62,637 bases of DNA, taken from assembly GCA_029245065.1 (NCBI GenBank), contig JAQWQB010000046.1:1-62637 (forward strand), given 5' to 3'. Below are positions 17,741-27,330 of this stretch, one piece after another. Both the position numbers and the translations under genes were made by a program. The DNA comes from Flavobacteriales bacterium. GTDB lineage: Bacteria > Bacteroidota > Bacteroidia > Flavobacteriales_D > Sanyastnellaceae. Each line of letters opens with the position of its first letter. Within the stretch, counting starts at the first letter, position 1. The notes below the pieces were generated by a model. That model saw only the letters and a program-made list of their open reading frames with translations. It ran no database searches and had not been told where the DNA came from.

Positions 17741-18883
17741 ATGTATTTTGATTTAACCGAAGAGCAGATTGCCGTGCGAGATGCCGCAAGAGATTTTGCT
17801 CAAAATGTTTTGAAGCCTGGTGTTATCGAGCGCGATGAAGAGCAAAGATTCCCAGCAGATGAAATCCGTCAGCTTGGCGAATTAGGTTTCATGGGTATGA
17901 TGGTTGATCCAAAATACGGAGGTTCAGGCATGGACACTGTTTCTTACGTTCTAGCAATGGAAGAAATTTCCAAGGTAGATGCTTCAGCATCCGTTTGTAT
18001 GTCTGTAAACAATTCATTGGTTTGCTGGGGGCTTGAGACCTTTGGTTCAGAAGAACAAAAGCAAAAATTCCTTACTCCTCTTGCGAAAGGAGAGAAGATT
18101 GGGGCTTTTTGTTTAAGTGAGCCAGAAGCAGGGTCTGACGCTACAAGTCAGCGTACGACAGCCATTGACATGGGAGATCATTACCTATTGAACGGGACGA
18201 AAAACTGGATTACCAACGGATCAACAGCCTCAACTTACATCGTAATTGCTCAAACAGATGTAGACAAAGGACACCGCGGAATCAATGCATTGATTATTGA
18301 GCGTGGAATGGAAGGATTTATCGTTGGGGCGAAAGAGAACAAATTGGGAATTCGTGGAAGTGATACGCATACATTGATGTTCCAAGATGTAAAAGTTCCC
18401 AAAGCGAATAGAATCGGAGAAGATGGTTTTGGATTCAAGTTCGCCATGAAAACACTTTCTGGAGGAAGAATTGGAATTGCCTCTCAAGCGTTGGGCATTG
18501 CTTCAGGAGCTTACGAGTTGGCACTAGCTTACTCTCAGGAAAGAAAAGCTTTTGGAAAAGAAATTTCGAAGCACCAAGCCATTTCATTCAAGTTAGCCGA
18601 TATGGCAACAGACATCGAGGCCTCTCGCCTTCTTTGCTTGAAAGCAGCTTGGTTGAAAGACGAACACAAAGATTACGACCGCGCTAGTTCAATGGCTAAG
18701 CTTTATGCTTCAACTGCTGCTATGAAGCACACCGTAGAGGCTGTTCAGATTCATGGTGGTTACGGTTTTGTAAAAGAATACCACGTTGAGCGCCTCATGC
18801 GTGATGCGAAAATCACTCAGATCTATGAAGGGACGAGTGAAGTGCAGAAAATCGTTATCTCTCGATCTGTTCTAAGCGAATAA
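17741..18883 (+). CDS. Acyl-CoA dehydrogenase
   Basis: FAD enzyme that forms the 2,3-double bond of acyl-CoA in beta-oxidation. 380 residues, full length, with no extra domain. The FAD-binding loop is AFCLSEPEAGSDATS and the substrate/FAD segment is WITNGSTASTYIVIAQTD. The catalytic base is probably E363 in QIYEGTSEVQK near the C-terminus, the position used by short- and medium-chain types. HGGYGFVKEYHVERLMRDAKI is typical of the last helices. It is a single gene on the plus strand ending in a small hairpin; chain length cannot be read from sequence. Confidence 0.95.
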   Translation: MYFDLTEEQIAVRDAARDFAQNVLKPGVIERDEEQRFPADEIRQLGELGFMGMMVDPKYGGSGMDTVSYVLAMEEISKVDASASVCMSVNNSLVCWGLETFGSEEQKQKFLTPLAKGEKIGAFCLSEPEAGSDATSQRTTAIDMGDHYLLNGTKNWITNGSTASTYIVIAQTDVDKGHRGINALIIERGMEGFIVGAKENKLGIRGSDTHTLMFQDVKVPKANRIGEDGFGFKFAMKTLSGGRIGIASQALGIASGAYELALAYSQERKAFGKEISKHQAISFKLADMATDIEASRLLCLKAAWLKDEHKDYDRASSMAKLYASTAAMKHTVEAVQIHGGYGFVKEYHVERLMRDAKITQIYEGTSEVQKIVISRSVLSE

Positions 18884-18893
18884 TCATTCACAC

Positions 18894-18913
18894 GGAAGTG
18901 TTTACTTCCTTTT
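18894..18913 (+). terminator. Weak terminator after the acyl-CoA dehydrogenase gene
   Basis: A 6-bp stem GGAAGT/ACTTCC with loop GTTT is followed by TTTT, 10 nt after the stop. It is short, so read-through into the next plus-strand gene is plausible. Confidence 0.45.
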
Positions 18914-18958
18914 GAACTCACCATACTTTGCTCCGAATCGTAGATGTAATTTGCATCG

Positions 18959-21451
18959 ATGATTCGGAGCTTATTTTTTCTTGTCTTTTCCCTCGTTCTT
19001 GCTGGAGGAAGTTTCTACCTCTACTTGCTGTCAGGTCCCGAAGTTCAGGGATTGGGGAATCCTGTGGAAGGAATTCCCACTAGCTATGACGAATTAGTCG
19101 TGATTGACTACCCCACGGCGCTTCATACTAAAATTGAAAACCAACAAGCTTACGCTGAGTTTCATCCTTCTATCCCTCTTGTTTCTAGCTTACTCGAGAA
19201 GTACACCGCTCAAGTAACTTGGTTCGAAGAAAAGCCCTTTTACTTCGTTCAGTCTGCTGACACCCTTTTCGGTATTTTTTCACTACCTCAAAACTGGCGG
19301 CAACAAGAACAAGAGTCTTGGCTCGTCAAAACGCTTGGTGCCACCCCTATTTCCAGCGGAAATTTGCTGATCGAAAACAAGCAGCAACTCTCACTAAGAG
19401 TAACAAACGACTTGTGCTTTTTTGGAGAGGTGCTCCCAAAAAAAATACCGCTTCGCGATGGCGAATCATTGGATGAACGAACGGTAAGCACCCTTCGACA
19501 ATTCGGGAAGGCCGACCTGAATCAGTTCATTCCTAACCACCGAATAGACCTCCCCATCGTTGGCGCCCTTTCGAATCAAGTAATCCGCGACGTTCAACTC
19601 GGAAATCAACAGTTGAGCATAGAGGCCATCATCACCCTAGACGATTCAAAACTTCAGCTTAACGCGTTACCTGAAAACTGGTCAGCTTACCTACCGGGAG
19701 ACCTTATTCAACTTCACGGTATTGGTACCAAAAGCGGGTACGAACTCTTGGGCATTCAAATGAAACGAATGGACCAATCAGCGCTGGCAACCTTTAACGG
19801 GGAACTCGCACAATACGAAAGCAATGCTGGTTTAAGCATGCAAGACCTCTTGGAACCTTGGTGGAACGGAGGGACATTGGCATTCGATGAACAGAACGGG
19901 GGCAATTACATGCTTTTTGGTTCTGTTGACCAAACTGTGGCGCTTAGTTCACTCAATCAAATCCATCAATCAGAAGAAGAACCACTTTTGGAGGGAAGAC
20001 TAGTCACATGGTCATCAACAGACACCTTGATCAACCATATCTTCTCCCTTCTAGGGAATCGTTCTTTTTCAAGTGCGTGGGTGTTGGAAGATGCTGTGGT
20101 ATTTGGCGAAGCACGCGAAAACCTGGTCCACCTGGCATCAACTTTAGCCATCGGACAAGGACTTGAGACGGACCACCCTGTTGTGCGAGCATTGAAACGA
20201 GGAGAACACTTTATTCAATACGGAGTAGCCAATAAAAGCGCTGCCAGAGGCTTGAATCTTCCAGCTTTTGAGACCATCGACGCAACGCCCATTCACTCTG
20301 TCTATGGAGGGACGAGCATGAAGGACGGAAGGTTTGTTACCCGTTATGATTTGGGAACAGATGAACGTACTGCCGCGGTCATATTCATGGAATGGGAATC
20401 AACGCTTCCTACGCTTCGCACCGAAACAATTCAATCCATTAAGAACCACAACAACGGCGAGTATTACGTTGTAATTCAAGACCTCGAAAACGCCTTACAT
20501 GCCGTAGATGCGCGGGGCCGGAAAATGTGGAGTTACTCTTTGAACGCGCCCATCAACAGTACTATTGAGGCCATTGATCTTTATAAAAACGGGAAGTACC
20601 AATTGGCATTCACCACCACCGAAGGGCTGTATTGCTTGGATTTGAGAGGGAAAAATGTTTCGGGATTCCCCGTAACTTCAAGCTCCACAATAACCTGTCC
20701 GTTGTACATTGCAGACTACGACGACAACAAGAACTACCGCTTCCTATTTGGGACGGCTGACGGAAAACTACACAATTACCACGACGAAGGTGAAAAGACT
20801 TCAGGGTGGAAATACAACGGCGAAGGCAACGTCACTTCACATTGCGAACACATCAAAGCTGGGAACAAAGACTACTTGTTCGTAGCCTATCAAAACGGAG
20901 ATGTTCGCTTACTCAAGCGAAATGGAAAAGACAGGTACACCACGCGATTGACCCTTCCGAAAGAAGCCAAGGACTTTGCTTTCCAAATGACCGGCGACAT
21001 TTCAACCAGTTCGATTACCATGATTGACAGCATGAACGTGGTGTTAGAAGCGCGTTTTGGAAACGGTGTAAACCCAGAAACAACTGAATTAGCAGAAGCA
21101 TTTGGTATTCTCTTGAGCGATCTAGACCGTGACCGCCTCAATGACTTGGTGCTGTCCAAAAAAGATGGAATCGCTGCGTATAGGTCAGATCATTCATTGC
21201 TTTTTGAACGGTCGTTTGAAACGTCCCCTTTGCCAGAACTTCGCGCTTATAGCTTTGCTACAGGCTTGAAGGTTGGGGTTGTGCTCCCTGAAACCACTCA
21301 GCTCTTCCTAATTGGCATTGATGGCTCCACTGAAGATGGTTTCCCACTCTATGGCGCCAGTCCTTTCGTGATTCGTGACTTGGATCAAGATGGCAATATG
21401 GAACTCATCACCACCGATGGCAAGAACTTGGTGCTCTGTTACCAGCTCTAG
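18959..21451 (+). CDS. Large exported or membrane-anchored hypothetical protein
   Basis: I do not recognise a named family for this 830-residue protein. Residues 1-22 are a signal peptide or membrane anchor (LFFLVFSLVLAGGSFYLYLL). The first half (about 30-480) has no obvious repeats. From about 500 on, strands recur that resemble beta-propeller or FG-GAP blades: YVVIQDLENALHAVDARGR, YQLAFTTTEGLYCLDLRGK, FLFGTADGKLHNY, LFVAYQNGDVRLLKRNGK, DLDQDGNMELITTDGK. The motif hydrophobic-DxDxDGxxELI suggests calcium-binding blades. It has no T9SS signal. Its stop codon overlaps the convergent recG stop by 4 nt (CTAG). Confidence 0.75.
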   Translation: MIRSLFFLVFSLVLAGGSFYLYLLSGPEVQGLGNPVEGIPTSYDELVVIDYPTALHTKIENQQAYAEFHPSIPLVSSLLEKYTAQVTWFEEKPFYFVQSADTLFGIFSLPQNWRQQEQESWLVKTLGATPISSGNLLIENKQQLSLRVTNDLCFFGEVLPKKIPLRDGESLDERTVSTLRQFGKADLNQFIPNHRIDLPIVGALSNQVIRDVQLGNQQLSIEAIITLDDSKLQLNALPENWSAYLPGDLIQLHGIGTKSGYELLGIQMKRMDQSALATFNGELAQYESNAGLSMQDLLEPWWNGGTLAFDEQNGGNYMLFGSVDQTVALSSLNQIHQSEEEPLLEGRLVTWSSTDTLINHIFSLLGNRSFSSAWVLEDAVVFGEARENLVHLASTLAIGQGLETDHPVVRALKRGEHFIQYGVANKSAARGLNLPAFETIDATPIHSVYGGTSMKDGRFVTRYDLGTDERTAAVIFMEWESTLPTLRTETIQSIKNHNNGEYYVVIQDLENALHAVDARGRKMWSYSLNAPINSTIEAIDLYKNGKYQLAFTTTEGLYCLDLRGKNVSGFPVTSSSTITCPLYIADYDDNKNYRFLFGTADGKLHNYHDEGEKTSGWKYNGEGNVTSHCEHIKAGNKDYLFVAYQNGDVRLLKRNGKDRYTTRLTLPKEAKDFAFQMTGDISTSSITMIDSMNVVLEARFGNGVNPETTELAEAFGILLSDLDRDRLNDLVLSKKDGIAAYRSDHSLLFERSFETSPLPELRAYSFATGLKVGVVLPETTQLFLIGIDGSTEDGFPLYGASPFVIRDLDQDGNMELITTDGKNLVLCYQL

Positions 21452-23544
21452 CTAATCCGGCTCCAATCTGGTCTTTTCCTCTTCAGCTCATTCAACCCGA
21501 ATAGTAATTGCTTGTTTTTGGGAAGTTCTAATTCTGGGTCTTCGTCTATAATTTCGGTAGCAATATGACGCGCCGTAATTAACAACTCACGGTCCTTTGA
21601 CAAATCAGCAAAGTCTAAATTCATCTCGCCACTTTGTTGCGTCCCCATCACATCCCCTGCACCTCTGAGCTCCAGGTCTACCTCAGCAATCTCGAAGCCA
21701 TCGTTGGTTCTGCACATCGTTTGAATCCGGGTCTTGGCGTGTTTACTGAGCTTCTGTCCGCTCATGAGAATGCAATAACTCTGTTCAGCACCTCTTCCCA
21801 CTCGTCCGCGTAACTGATGCAACTGAGACAAACCAAAACGCTCTGTGCTTTCAATGACCATAACAGAGGCATTCGGCACATTCACTCCCACTTCAATAAC
21901 AGTGGTTGCTACTAAAATTTGGGTAGCACCTTGAGCGAACATTTTCATTTCATACTCCTTGTCTTCTGGGCGCATTCGACCGTGTACGATGCTTAGCTTG
22001 TACTCAGGCGGGGGGAACCTTCTTGAAATACTTTCATACCCATCCATGAGGTCCTTGTAGTCCATTGCTTTGGACTCTTCAATCAGCGGGTACACGATGT
22101 ATACTTGCCTTCCTTTTTCAATTTCTTGCTGCAAAAAATGGTTCACTTGAACTCTTCCAGCATCGGTTTTGTGGGTCGTTTGAATTTCTTTTCGCCCTGG
22201 AGGAAGTTCGTCGATTACCGAAATATCTAGGTCCCCATAAACGGTCATGGAAAGCGTTCGCGGAATTGGAGTTGCCGTCATCACTAACACATGAGGAGGA
22301 ATGGATGCCTTCGCCCATAATTTTGAACGTTGAGCTACTCCGAAACGATGTTGCTCATCAATGATGGCCATTCCAAGGCTCTTGAACTTTACCTTGGGTT
22401 CAATCAGTGCGTGCGTTCCAATGAGAATATCTACATCACCGTTCTCTAACCCTTCGTGAATGACTCTTCGTTTTGCCGTTTTTACGCTTCCAGTGAGCAG
22501 TTCCACTCGCAAATTCATGGCTCCAAGCTGTTTACTAAATGACTCGAAGTGTTGGGTAGCCAAAATTTCAGTGGGCGCCATCAAGGCAACTTGAAAGCCG
22601 TTATCTATTGCTAACAACGCGGCCAATAACGAAACGATTGTTTTACCAGAACCAACATCTCCTTGCAACAGACGATTCATGTGTCGACCGGTATTCGTGT
22701 CCGATCGAATTTCTTTAATCACACGTTTCTGCGCCCCTGTTAGTTCGAATGGCAAGTGTTCTTCATAGAATTTCATGAAGTGATTCCCTACGGCTTCAAA
22801 TCGAACTCCTCTTAATGCGTAGGTATTTACACGTTTCTTAGCCAATAGAAGGAGCTGCAGAAATAGCAACTCTTCAAATTTCAGTCGTTTTCTAGCGAGT
22901 TCCATCTGTTCCAAATTACGGGGTTGATGGAGGGTTTTTATGGCCTCTTCTTTGGAAGGGAACCCGAGTTTTGAACGCAACTCATGCGGAAGGGTTTCGG
23001 GGAACTCATTGTTTAACTGAGGAAGGATGCTTCCTATTAGTCGGAAGAATCCATTGCTATTAAACCCTTTGGCACTTAGTTTTTCGCTTGAATGATATAC
23101 GGGTCGAAATGGGTGGCGTCTATCAACTTTGCCTTCAACATGCTCTTCCAATTCGGGATGAACTATGTTCCACTTCCCCTTAAACTGACTGGGTTTACCG
23201 TACACCACGTACGTTTTATTGTAGTGCAGTTGGTTTTTGATCCACTTCACTCCTTTGAACCAAACGAGCTCTATACTCCCTGTTTCATCTTGGAAGGTAG
23301 CCGACATTCTTCCTGCTTTCCCCGGAACTTCGGTAATTCTCGTCAACTCGCCTTTGAGTTGAACATGTACGGCATCCGAGACCACATCTCGTGTTTTGTA
23401 GAACTTCGAACGGTCTACATACCGATACGGCAGGTGCAGAAGAAGGTCATTCACCGTTCGAATACCTAATTCACTTCTAAGTGTATTGGCACGAACAGGA
23501 CCTACTCCTTTTACGTATTCGATTTCTGCATTTAGAATTGCCAT
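21448..23544 (-). CDS. recG: ATP-dependent DNA helicase RecG
   Basis: Reverses stalled forks and branch-migrates Holliday junctions. 698 residues. The N-terminal wedge/OB-fold part (about 1-170) is followed by helicase motifs: Walker A GDVGSGKT at 295-302, LMAPTEILATQH, DEQHRFG (motif II), MTATPIPRTL (motif III) and TTVIEVGVNVPNASVMVIE through RFGLSQLHQLRGRVGRG. All core motifs are intact. The minus-strand sequence TATTTTTG (23557-23550) just before the ATG matches a -7 element but is also the T tract of the upstream terminator, so it is ambiguous. Confidence 0.97.
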   Translation of the reverse strand: MAILNAEIEYVKGVGPVRANTLRSELGIRTVNDLLLHLPYRYVDRSKFYKTRDVVSDAVHVQLKGELTRITEVPGKAGRMSATFQDETGSIELVWFKGVKWIKNQLHYNKTYVVYGKPSQFKGKWNIVHPELEEHVEGKVDRRHPFRPVYHSSEKLSAKGFNSNGFFRLIGSILPQLNNEFPETLPHELRSKLGFPSKEEAIKTLHQPRNLEQMELARKRLKFEELLFLQLLLLAKKRVNTYALRGVRFEAVGNHFMKFYEEHLPFELTGAQKRVIKEIRSDTNTGRHMNRLLQGDVGSGKTIVSLLAALLAIDNGFQVALMAPTEILATQHFESFSKQLGAMNLRVELLTGSVKTAKRRVIHEGLENGDVDILIGTHALIEPKVKFKSLGMAIIDEQHRFGVAQRSKLWAKASIPPHVLVMTATPIPRTLSMTVYGDLDISVIDELPPGRKEIQTTHKTDAGRVQVNHFLQQEIEKGRQVYIVYPLIEESKAMDYKDLMDGYESISRRFPPPEYKLSIVHGRMRPEDKEYEMKMFAQGATQILVATTVIEVGVNVPNASVMVIESTERFGLSQLHQLRGRVGRGAEQSYCILMSGQKLSKHAKTRIQTMCRTNDGFEIAEVDLELRGAGDVMGTQQSGEMNLDFADLSKDRELLITARHIATEIIDEDPELELPKNKQLLFGLNELKRKRPDWSRIS

Positions 23545-23551
23545 TGGGACA

Positions 23552-23584
23552 AAAATAAAGCGGAGAAATAGAATTCCTCCGCTT
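23552..23584 (-). terminator. Terminator of the pdhA-pdhC operon
   Basis: On the minus strand an 8-bp stem (AAGCGGAG at 23584-23577 with CTCCGCTT at 23565-23558) is followed by TATTTTT. It lies 27 nt after the pdhC stop and ends only a few bases before the recG start. Confidence 0.75.
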
Positions 23585-23610
23585 CAAGCTTTCTAGTTAT
23601 TCAAAACCTT

Positions 23611-24849
23611 TTAAGCAATCATCATCACTGGGTTTTCCAACAATTGTTTGAACGTCTGAAGGAAAGCTGCTCCGAGCGCCCCATCCACTGTTCTATGATC
23701 ACAACTCAAGGTTACTTTCATTACGTTACCTGGTACAATCTCTCCGTTTTTAACGACAGGAACTTGTGAAATTCCACCAACGGCCATAATACAGCTGTCT
23801 GGTGTATTAATGATGGCAGTGAATTCTTCAATACCGAACATTCCAAGGTTCGAAATGGTGAAGGTATTCCCTTCCCAATCTGATGGTTGAAGTTTTTTCG
23901 TTCTTGCTTTTTCAGCGTAGTCTTTCACTTCTGCGTTGATTACAGTCAACGGCTTGCTGTCTGCGAAACGTACGACTGGAACAAGCAATCCATCTTCAAC
24001 AGCAACAGCCACACCGATGTGTACATGTTCGTTTACACGAATAACATCATCCATCCATGCAGAGTTCACTTCTGGGTGCTTTTTGAGGGCAACAGCCGCC
24101 GCTTTGATGACTAAGTCATTGAAAGACACTTTCACTCCATCTTGTGCATTGATTGCCTTTCTAGCGGCAATTGCATTGTCCATATCAATAGATACAGTCA
24201 AGTAGAAATGAGGAGCCGTAAATTTACTATCTGAAAGTCTACGAGCGATTGTTTTGCGCATTTGAGACACCGGTACTTCATGGAATTTTTCAGTCCCTGG
24301 AGCAACAGTTGAGTGCATCATAGCCGCTGGCGAATAGTTTTCGATATCTCGCTTTACTATTCTTCCGCCTTCTCCTGAACCTGGAACAGCTGCAATATCA
24401 ACACCCTTGTCTTCCGCCAATTTCTTTGCCAATGGCGAAGCTTTCACTCGGCCATTCGATGAAGGCGCCGCTACTGGTGCTGCCGCAGCCACTGGAGCTG
24501 GAGTCGGAGCAGGCGCTGGAGCCGCTGCAGGTGTAGGAACTGGAGCCGCTTTTGGCTCTTCCTTTGGTGCAGGTGCAGCATCTTCTTTGAGTAGTGCGGT
24601 GATATCTTCACCTTTTACTCCAAGAACTGCTAAGATGGAGTCAACTGGAGCCGTTTGTCCTTTCTCAACACCAATGTGCAAAAGCACGCCGTCTTGAAAA
24701 GACTCAAATTCCATGGTCGCTTTGTCTGTTTCAATCTCCGCTAAGAGTTCACCAGATTCTACTTCATCACCAACTTTTTTATGCCATTCAGCTACCACCC
24801 CTTCGGTCATGGTATCACTCAATTTCGGCATCCTAACGATTTCAGCCAT
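23611..24849 (-). CDS. pdhC: Pyruvate dehydrogenase E2, dihydrolipoamide acetyltransferase
   Basis: Transfers the acetyl group to CoA in the pyruvate dehydrogenase complex. 412 residues. A single lipoyl domain occupies about 1-77 with the lipoylated K43 in EIETDKATMEFES. A Pro/Ala-rich flexible linker (about 90-135) follows, then the E1/E3-binding domain (KASPLAKKLAEDKGVDI ... GGRIVKRDIE). The acetyltransferase core ends with the active-site DHRTVDG at about 384-390. It is 21 nt downstream of pdhA in the same operon. The single lipoyl domain is the short form; many homologues have two. Confidence 0.95.
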   Translation of the reverse strand: MAEIVRMPKLSDTMTEGVVAEWHKKVGDEVESGELLAEIETDKATMEFESFQDGVLLHIGVEKGQTAPVDSILAVLGVKGEDITALLKEDAAPAPKEEPKAAPVPTPAAAPAPAPTPAPVAAAAPVAAPSSNGRVKASPLAKKLAEDKGVDIAAVPGSGEGGRIVKRDIENYSPAAMMHSTVAPGTEKFHEVPVSQMRKTIARRLSDSKFTAPHFYLTVSIDMDNAIAARKAINAQDGVKVSFNDLVIKAAAVALKKHPEVNSAWMDDVIRVNEHVHIGVAVAVEDGLLVPVVRFADSKPLTVINAEVKDYAEKARTKKLQPSDWEGNTFTISNLGMFGIEEFTAIINTPDSCIMAVGGISQVPVVKNGEIVPGNVMKVTLSCDHRTVDGALGAAFLQTFKQLLENPVMMIA

Positions 24850-24870
24850 AATCTTATTTCTTGTAATCTA

Positions 24871-25926
24871 TTAGTCTCTTACGAATGGGTAATCTTCTTG
24901 TGTGTACACATCTTTGTACAACTCTTCTGCTGGCGGGTAATCTGACTCCTCAGCAAACTGAACGCTTTCAGCTACAAGATCCTTGATTTCTTGTTGAACC
25001 TCTTTGATCTTAGCCTCTGACATCCACTTCTTTTCTTTGATCACATTCAAGACATGGTTAATAGGATCTTGGTCTTTAAATTCCTCTACCTCGTCTTTCG
25101 AGCGGTATTTCTGAGGGTCAGACATGGAGTGTCCTTTGTATCTGTATGTTTCAATGTTCAAGAGTGTTGGTCCTTCTCCTTTTCGTCCTCTTTCAGCCGC
25201 ACTTGCGATGGCATCAGCTACTTTTTCTGGACTCATTCCGTCTACGGTGAATGAAGGCATCTCATAACTTGCTCCCAACTTTGAAAGGTCTGTTACGTTC
25301 GACGTTCGCTCAACTGATGTTCCCATAGCGTATTGGTTGTTCTCTACGATGAAAATCACCGGCAACTTCCAAGTCATAGCCATGTTGAATGTTTCGTGAA
25401 GCGACCCTTGACGAGAAGCGCCATCTCCGAAGAAGCAAACGGTTACGTGATCTTCCTTTCTGTACTTGTCTGCGAAAGCAATACCAGCCCCAAGAGGAAT
25501 CTGACCACCAACAATTCCGTGTCCACCGAATAAGTTACGCTCTTTGTCAAACATGTGCATTGAGCCACCTTTTCCTTTGGAGCATCCTGTTACTTTTCCG
25601 TAAAGCTCAGCCATAACATACTTTGGGTGCATTCCCAAAGCAATTGGATGGGCGTGATCACGGTAAGCTGTAATCACTCTATCGGTAGGACGAATTGCTT
25701 CTACCATTCCGGCAAGTACTGCTTCTTGTCCAATGTACAAGTGGCAAAACCCACCAAACTTCTGTTGGATATAAAGCTGACCGCATTTTTCCTCGAACTT
25801 TCTCATCAAAAGCATGTCCCTATACCATTTCAAGTAGGTTGCTTTTGAATATCCCTTCGTCTTCTTAGAAGCCTCGCTAGCTTTGCCTTTCGGACCTCTT
25901 TTCGTATTTGCAGTTGAAGTTGCCAT
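24871..25926 (-). CDS. pdhA: Pyruvate dehydrogenase E1 alpha subunit
   Basis: Thiamine-diphosphate-dependent decarboxylation of pyruvate, alpha subunit. ATG 25926 gives 351 residues; the open frame continues to a TTG at 25953 that I do not favour, because a -7 element lies exactly there. The thiamine-binding motif starts at GDGASRQGSLHETFNMA and ends at VENNQYAMGT. YRYKGHSMSDPQKYR carries the regulatory-loop serine region. The N-terminus has a basic Lys/Gly/Ser tail (about 1-30) before the domain starts at YLKWYRDMLLMRKFEEK. E1 beta is not encoded nearby and must be elsewhere in the genome. Confidence 0.96.
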   Translation of the reverse strand: MATSTANTKRGPKGKASEASKKTKGYSKATYLKWYRDMLLMRKFEEKCGQLYIQQKFGGFCHLYIGQEAVLAGMVEAIRPTDRVITAYRDHAHPIALGMHPKYVMAELYGKVTGCSKGKGGSMHMFDKERNLFGGHGIVGGQIPLGAGIAFADKYRKEDHVTVCFFGDGASRQGSLHETFNMAMTWKLPVIFIVENNQYAMGTSVERTSNVTDLSKLGASYEMPSFTVDGMSPEKVADAIASAAERGRKGEGPTLLNIETYRYKGHSMSDPQKYRSKDEVEEFKDQDPINHVLNVIKEKKWMSEAKIKEVQQEIKDLVAESVQFAEESDYPPAEELYKDVYTQEDYPFVRD

Positions 25927-25950
25927 AGTCTCGGTAACAATTTGAATCGA

Positions 25951-25958
25951 CAAATATA
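25951..25958 (-). promoter_or_regulatory. -7 element of the pdhA-pdhC operon
   Basis: TATATTTG on the minus strand matches TAnnTTTG exactly, 24 nt before the ATG at 25926. The -33 region, 21 nt upstream, reads TTA instead of TTG. Confidence 0.5.
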
Positions 25959-25987
25959 ACTACAGAAGTTTTAACCTAAGGTTCAAA

Positions 25988-26485
25988 TCACGCTTTTTTC
26001 AACTCCTCCGGCGTAAACGCAAATGGCAATAGCTCTTTCGCACGTGGAAACACGATGAGCGTATCCTGACTTCCAGCCATCAGAACACGGTACGAATCAG
26101 GCTGCATAAACTCATATTCCAGCATTACTTGTCGGCAACTACCGCAAGGAGACGGCACTTCTCCCGTTGTTTCTCCGGTATTCGTATAAACAGCAAGCGC
26201 CACTATTGTTGCGTTCGGAAACGCCGACTTTGCAGCGAATAGGGCAACTCGTTCTGCACACAAACCGGAGGGATAAGCTGCATTCTCTTGGTTATTCCCC
26301 GAGATTATTTCACCATTATTTAACAATACAGCCGCTCCGACTTTGAACTCGCTGTATGGAGCATAGGCTCGTTCTCGTGCAGACTTTGCTGCATCCAATA
26401 AGGTGCGTAATTCAGCATCTAGGTTTTCCTCACCCGCGATTCGGTCAAACTCTATGCTTACTATGTTACTTCTATGTGAGGCCAT
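25988..26485 (-). CDS. cdd: Cytidine deaminase
   Basis: Converts cytidine and deoxycytidine to uridines in pyrimidine salvage. From ATG 26485 the protein has 165 residues. The zinc site is complete: CAE in GLCAERVALFAAK and PCGSC with RQVMLEY. SEFKVGAAVLLNNGEIISGNNQENAAYPSG is the substrate-binding part. The open frame continues upstream to 26599 without a stop, but that extension would overlap the divergent VTC gene and lacks family similarity. The C-terminal LLPFAFTPEEL is typical. Confidence 0.95.
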   Translation of the reverse strand: MASHRSNIVSIEFDRIAGEENLDAELRTLLDAAKSARERAYAPYSEFKVGAAVLLNNGEIISGNNQENAAYPSGLCAERVALFAAKSAFPNATIVALAVYTNTGETTGEVPSPCGSCRQVMLEYEFMQPDSYRVLMAGSQDTLIVFPRAKELLPFAFTPEELKKA

Positions 26486-26559
26486 ATTTAGGGAATGATT
26501 AAACTTCTTTGTATCAATCGTGTCATAAAAACAGGTAAAAACCTTATTTTCGGAAATAT

Positions 26560-27321
26560 TTGGAAAGAGAGCTGAATATACTGCAAGGATTTGAATCAAT
26601 CACTCTCGGAGAAATGGATGACGTGGCATTACTGGACCGCCACGACACTAAATACATTTTTAACCGCGAAGAATTGATAGCAATGCTCCCTCAACTTCAA
26701 GAACACTATCGTGTACTAGAAGTCAACGGGAACAGAGCTTCGCTGTACCATAGTTTGTACTTCGATTCTGAAAATCTTGACTTTTATTCACTTCACCAAC
26801 GCGGAAAGAAAAACAGGTTGAAGATACGCATGCGAAAGTACGTAGACTCCAGCTTGACATTTCTTGAAGTAAAATTGAAGAATAACAAAGGGCGAACAGT
26901 AAAATCTCGTGTAGAAATAGACGACATCGAGGAAACACTTTCTCCTGCGAATTTAAAATTCATTGAAGAAGCAGCGGGTAAACAAGACCAACTTGGTGCT
27001 CAGATTTTCAATGAATTTCACCGAATCACATTGGTTCACAAGGTTGAAAAGGAGCGTCTCACTCTTGACATCCAATTGACTTTTAAAGACACCAATGGAG
27101 AAAAGAGTCACATGAACCAGTTGGTTGTTGCGGAACTAAAACAGGATTCGGTTAATCGTTATTCTCCTTTTGCCAAATTGACCAAAGAAATGCTCATTCG
27201 CCCAGAACGATTGAGCAAGTATTGCCTCGGGATTGCGTTGTTAGTTGATGACGTGAAGAAGAACAGAATTAAACAAAAACTCCTGAGAATAACCAAAATT
27301 AGCGGCGACCAAGCTGCTTAG
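26560..27321 (+). CDS. VTC-domain protein (polyphosphate polymerase-like)
   Basis: Polyphosphate polymerase VTC domain, a tunnel-shaped fold that in yeast Vtc4 makes polyphosphate from ATP. 253 residues with the basic tunnel residues visible: LDRHDTKYIF, RLKIRMRKYVD, TFLEVKLKNNKGRTVKSR, VVAELKQDS and RPERLSKYCLG. Translation starts at TTG 26560; an ATG at 26614 would cut into the domain (FESITLGEMDDVALL precedes the first motif), so the TTG, or another non-ATG codon, is likelier. The downstream membrane protein begins 9 nt after the stop, so they are one operon. Activity is inferred from the family only. Confidence 0.85.
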   Translation: MERELNILQGFESITLGEMDDVALLDRHDTKYIFNREELIAMLPQLQEHYRVLEVNGNRASLYHSLYFDSENLDFYSLHQRGKKNRLKIRMRKYVDSSLTFLEVKLKNNKGRTVKSRVEIDDIEETLSPANLKFIEEAAGKQDQLGAQIFNEFHRITLVHKVEKERLTLDIQLTFKDTNGEKSHMNQLVVAELKQDSVNRYSPFAKLTKEMLIRPERLSKYCLGIALLVDDVKKNRIKQKLLRITKISGDQAA

Positions 27322-27330
27322 AATGTTGAC

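Noticed and set aside
23550-23557. TATTTTTG as a -7 element giving a leaderless recG
   Set aside because: It coincides with the T tract of the pdh terminator and lacks a -33 element, so it is probably not a promoter.
25969-25985. TTAACC-N5-TTCAAA near the pdhA promoter as another 11-nt-period site
   Set aside because: The second half departs from TTAACA at three of six positions; not convincing.
26486-26599. In-frame N-terminal extension of cdd
   Set aside because: It would overlap the divergent VTC gene start and has no similarity to cytidine deaminases; the ATG at 26485 gives a normal-length protein.
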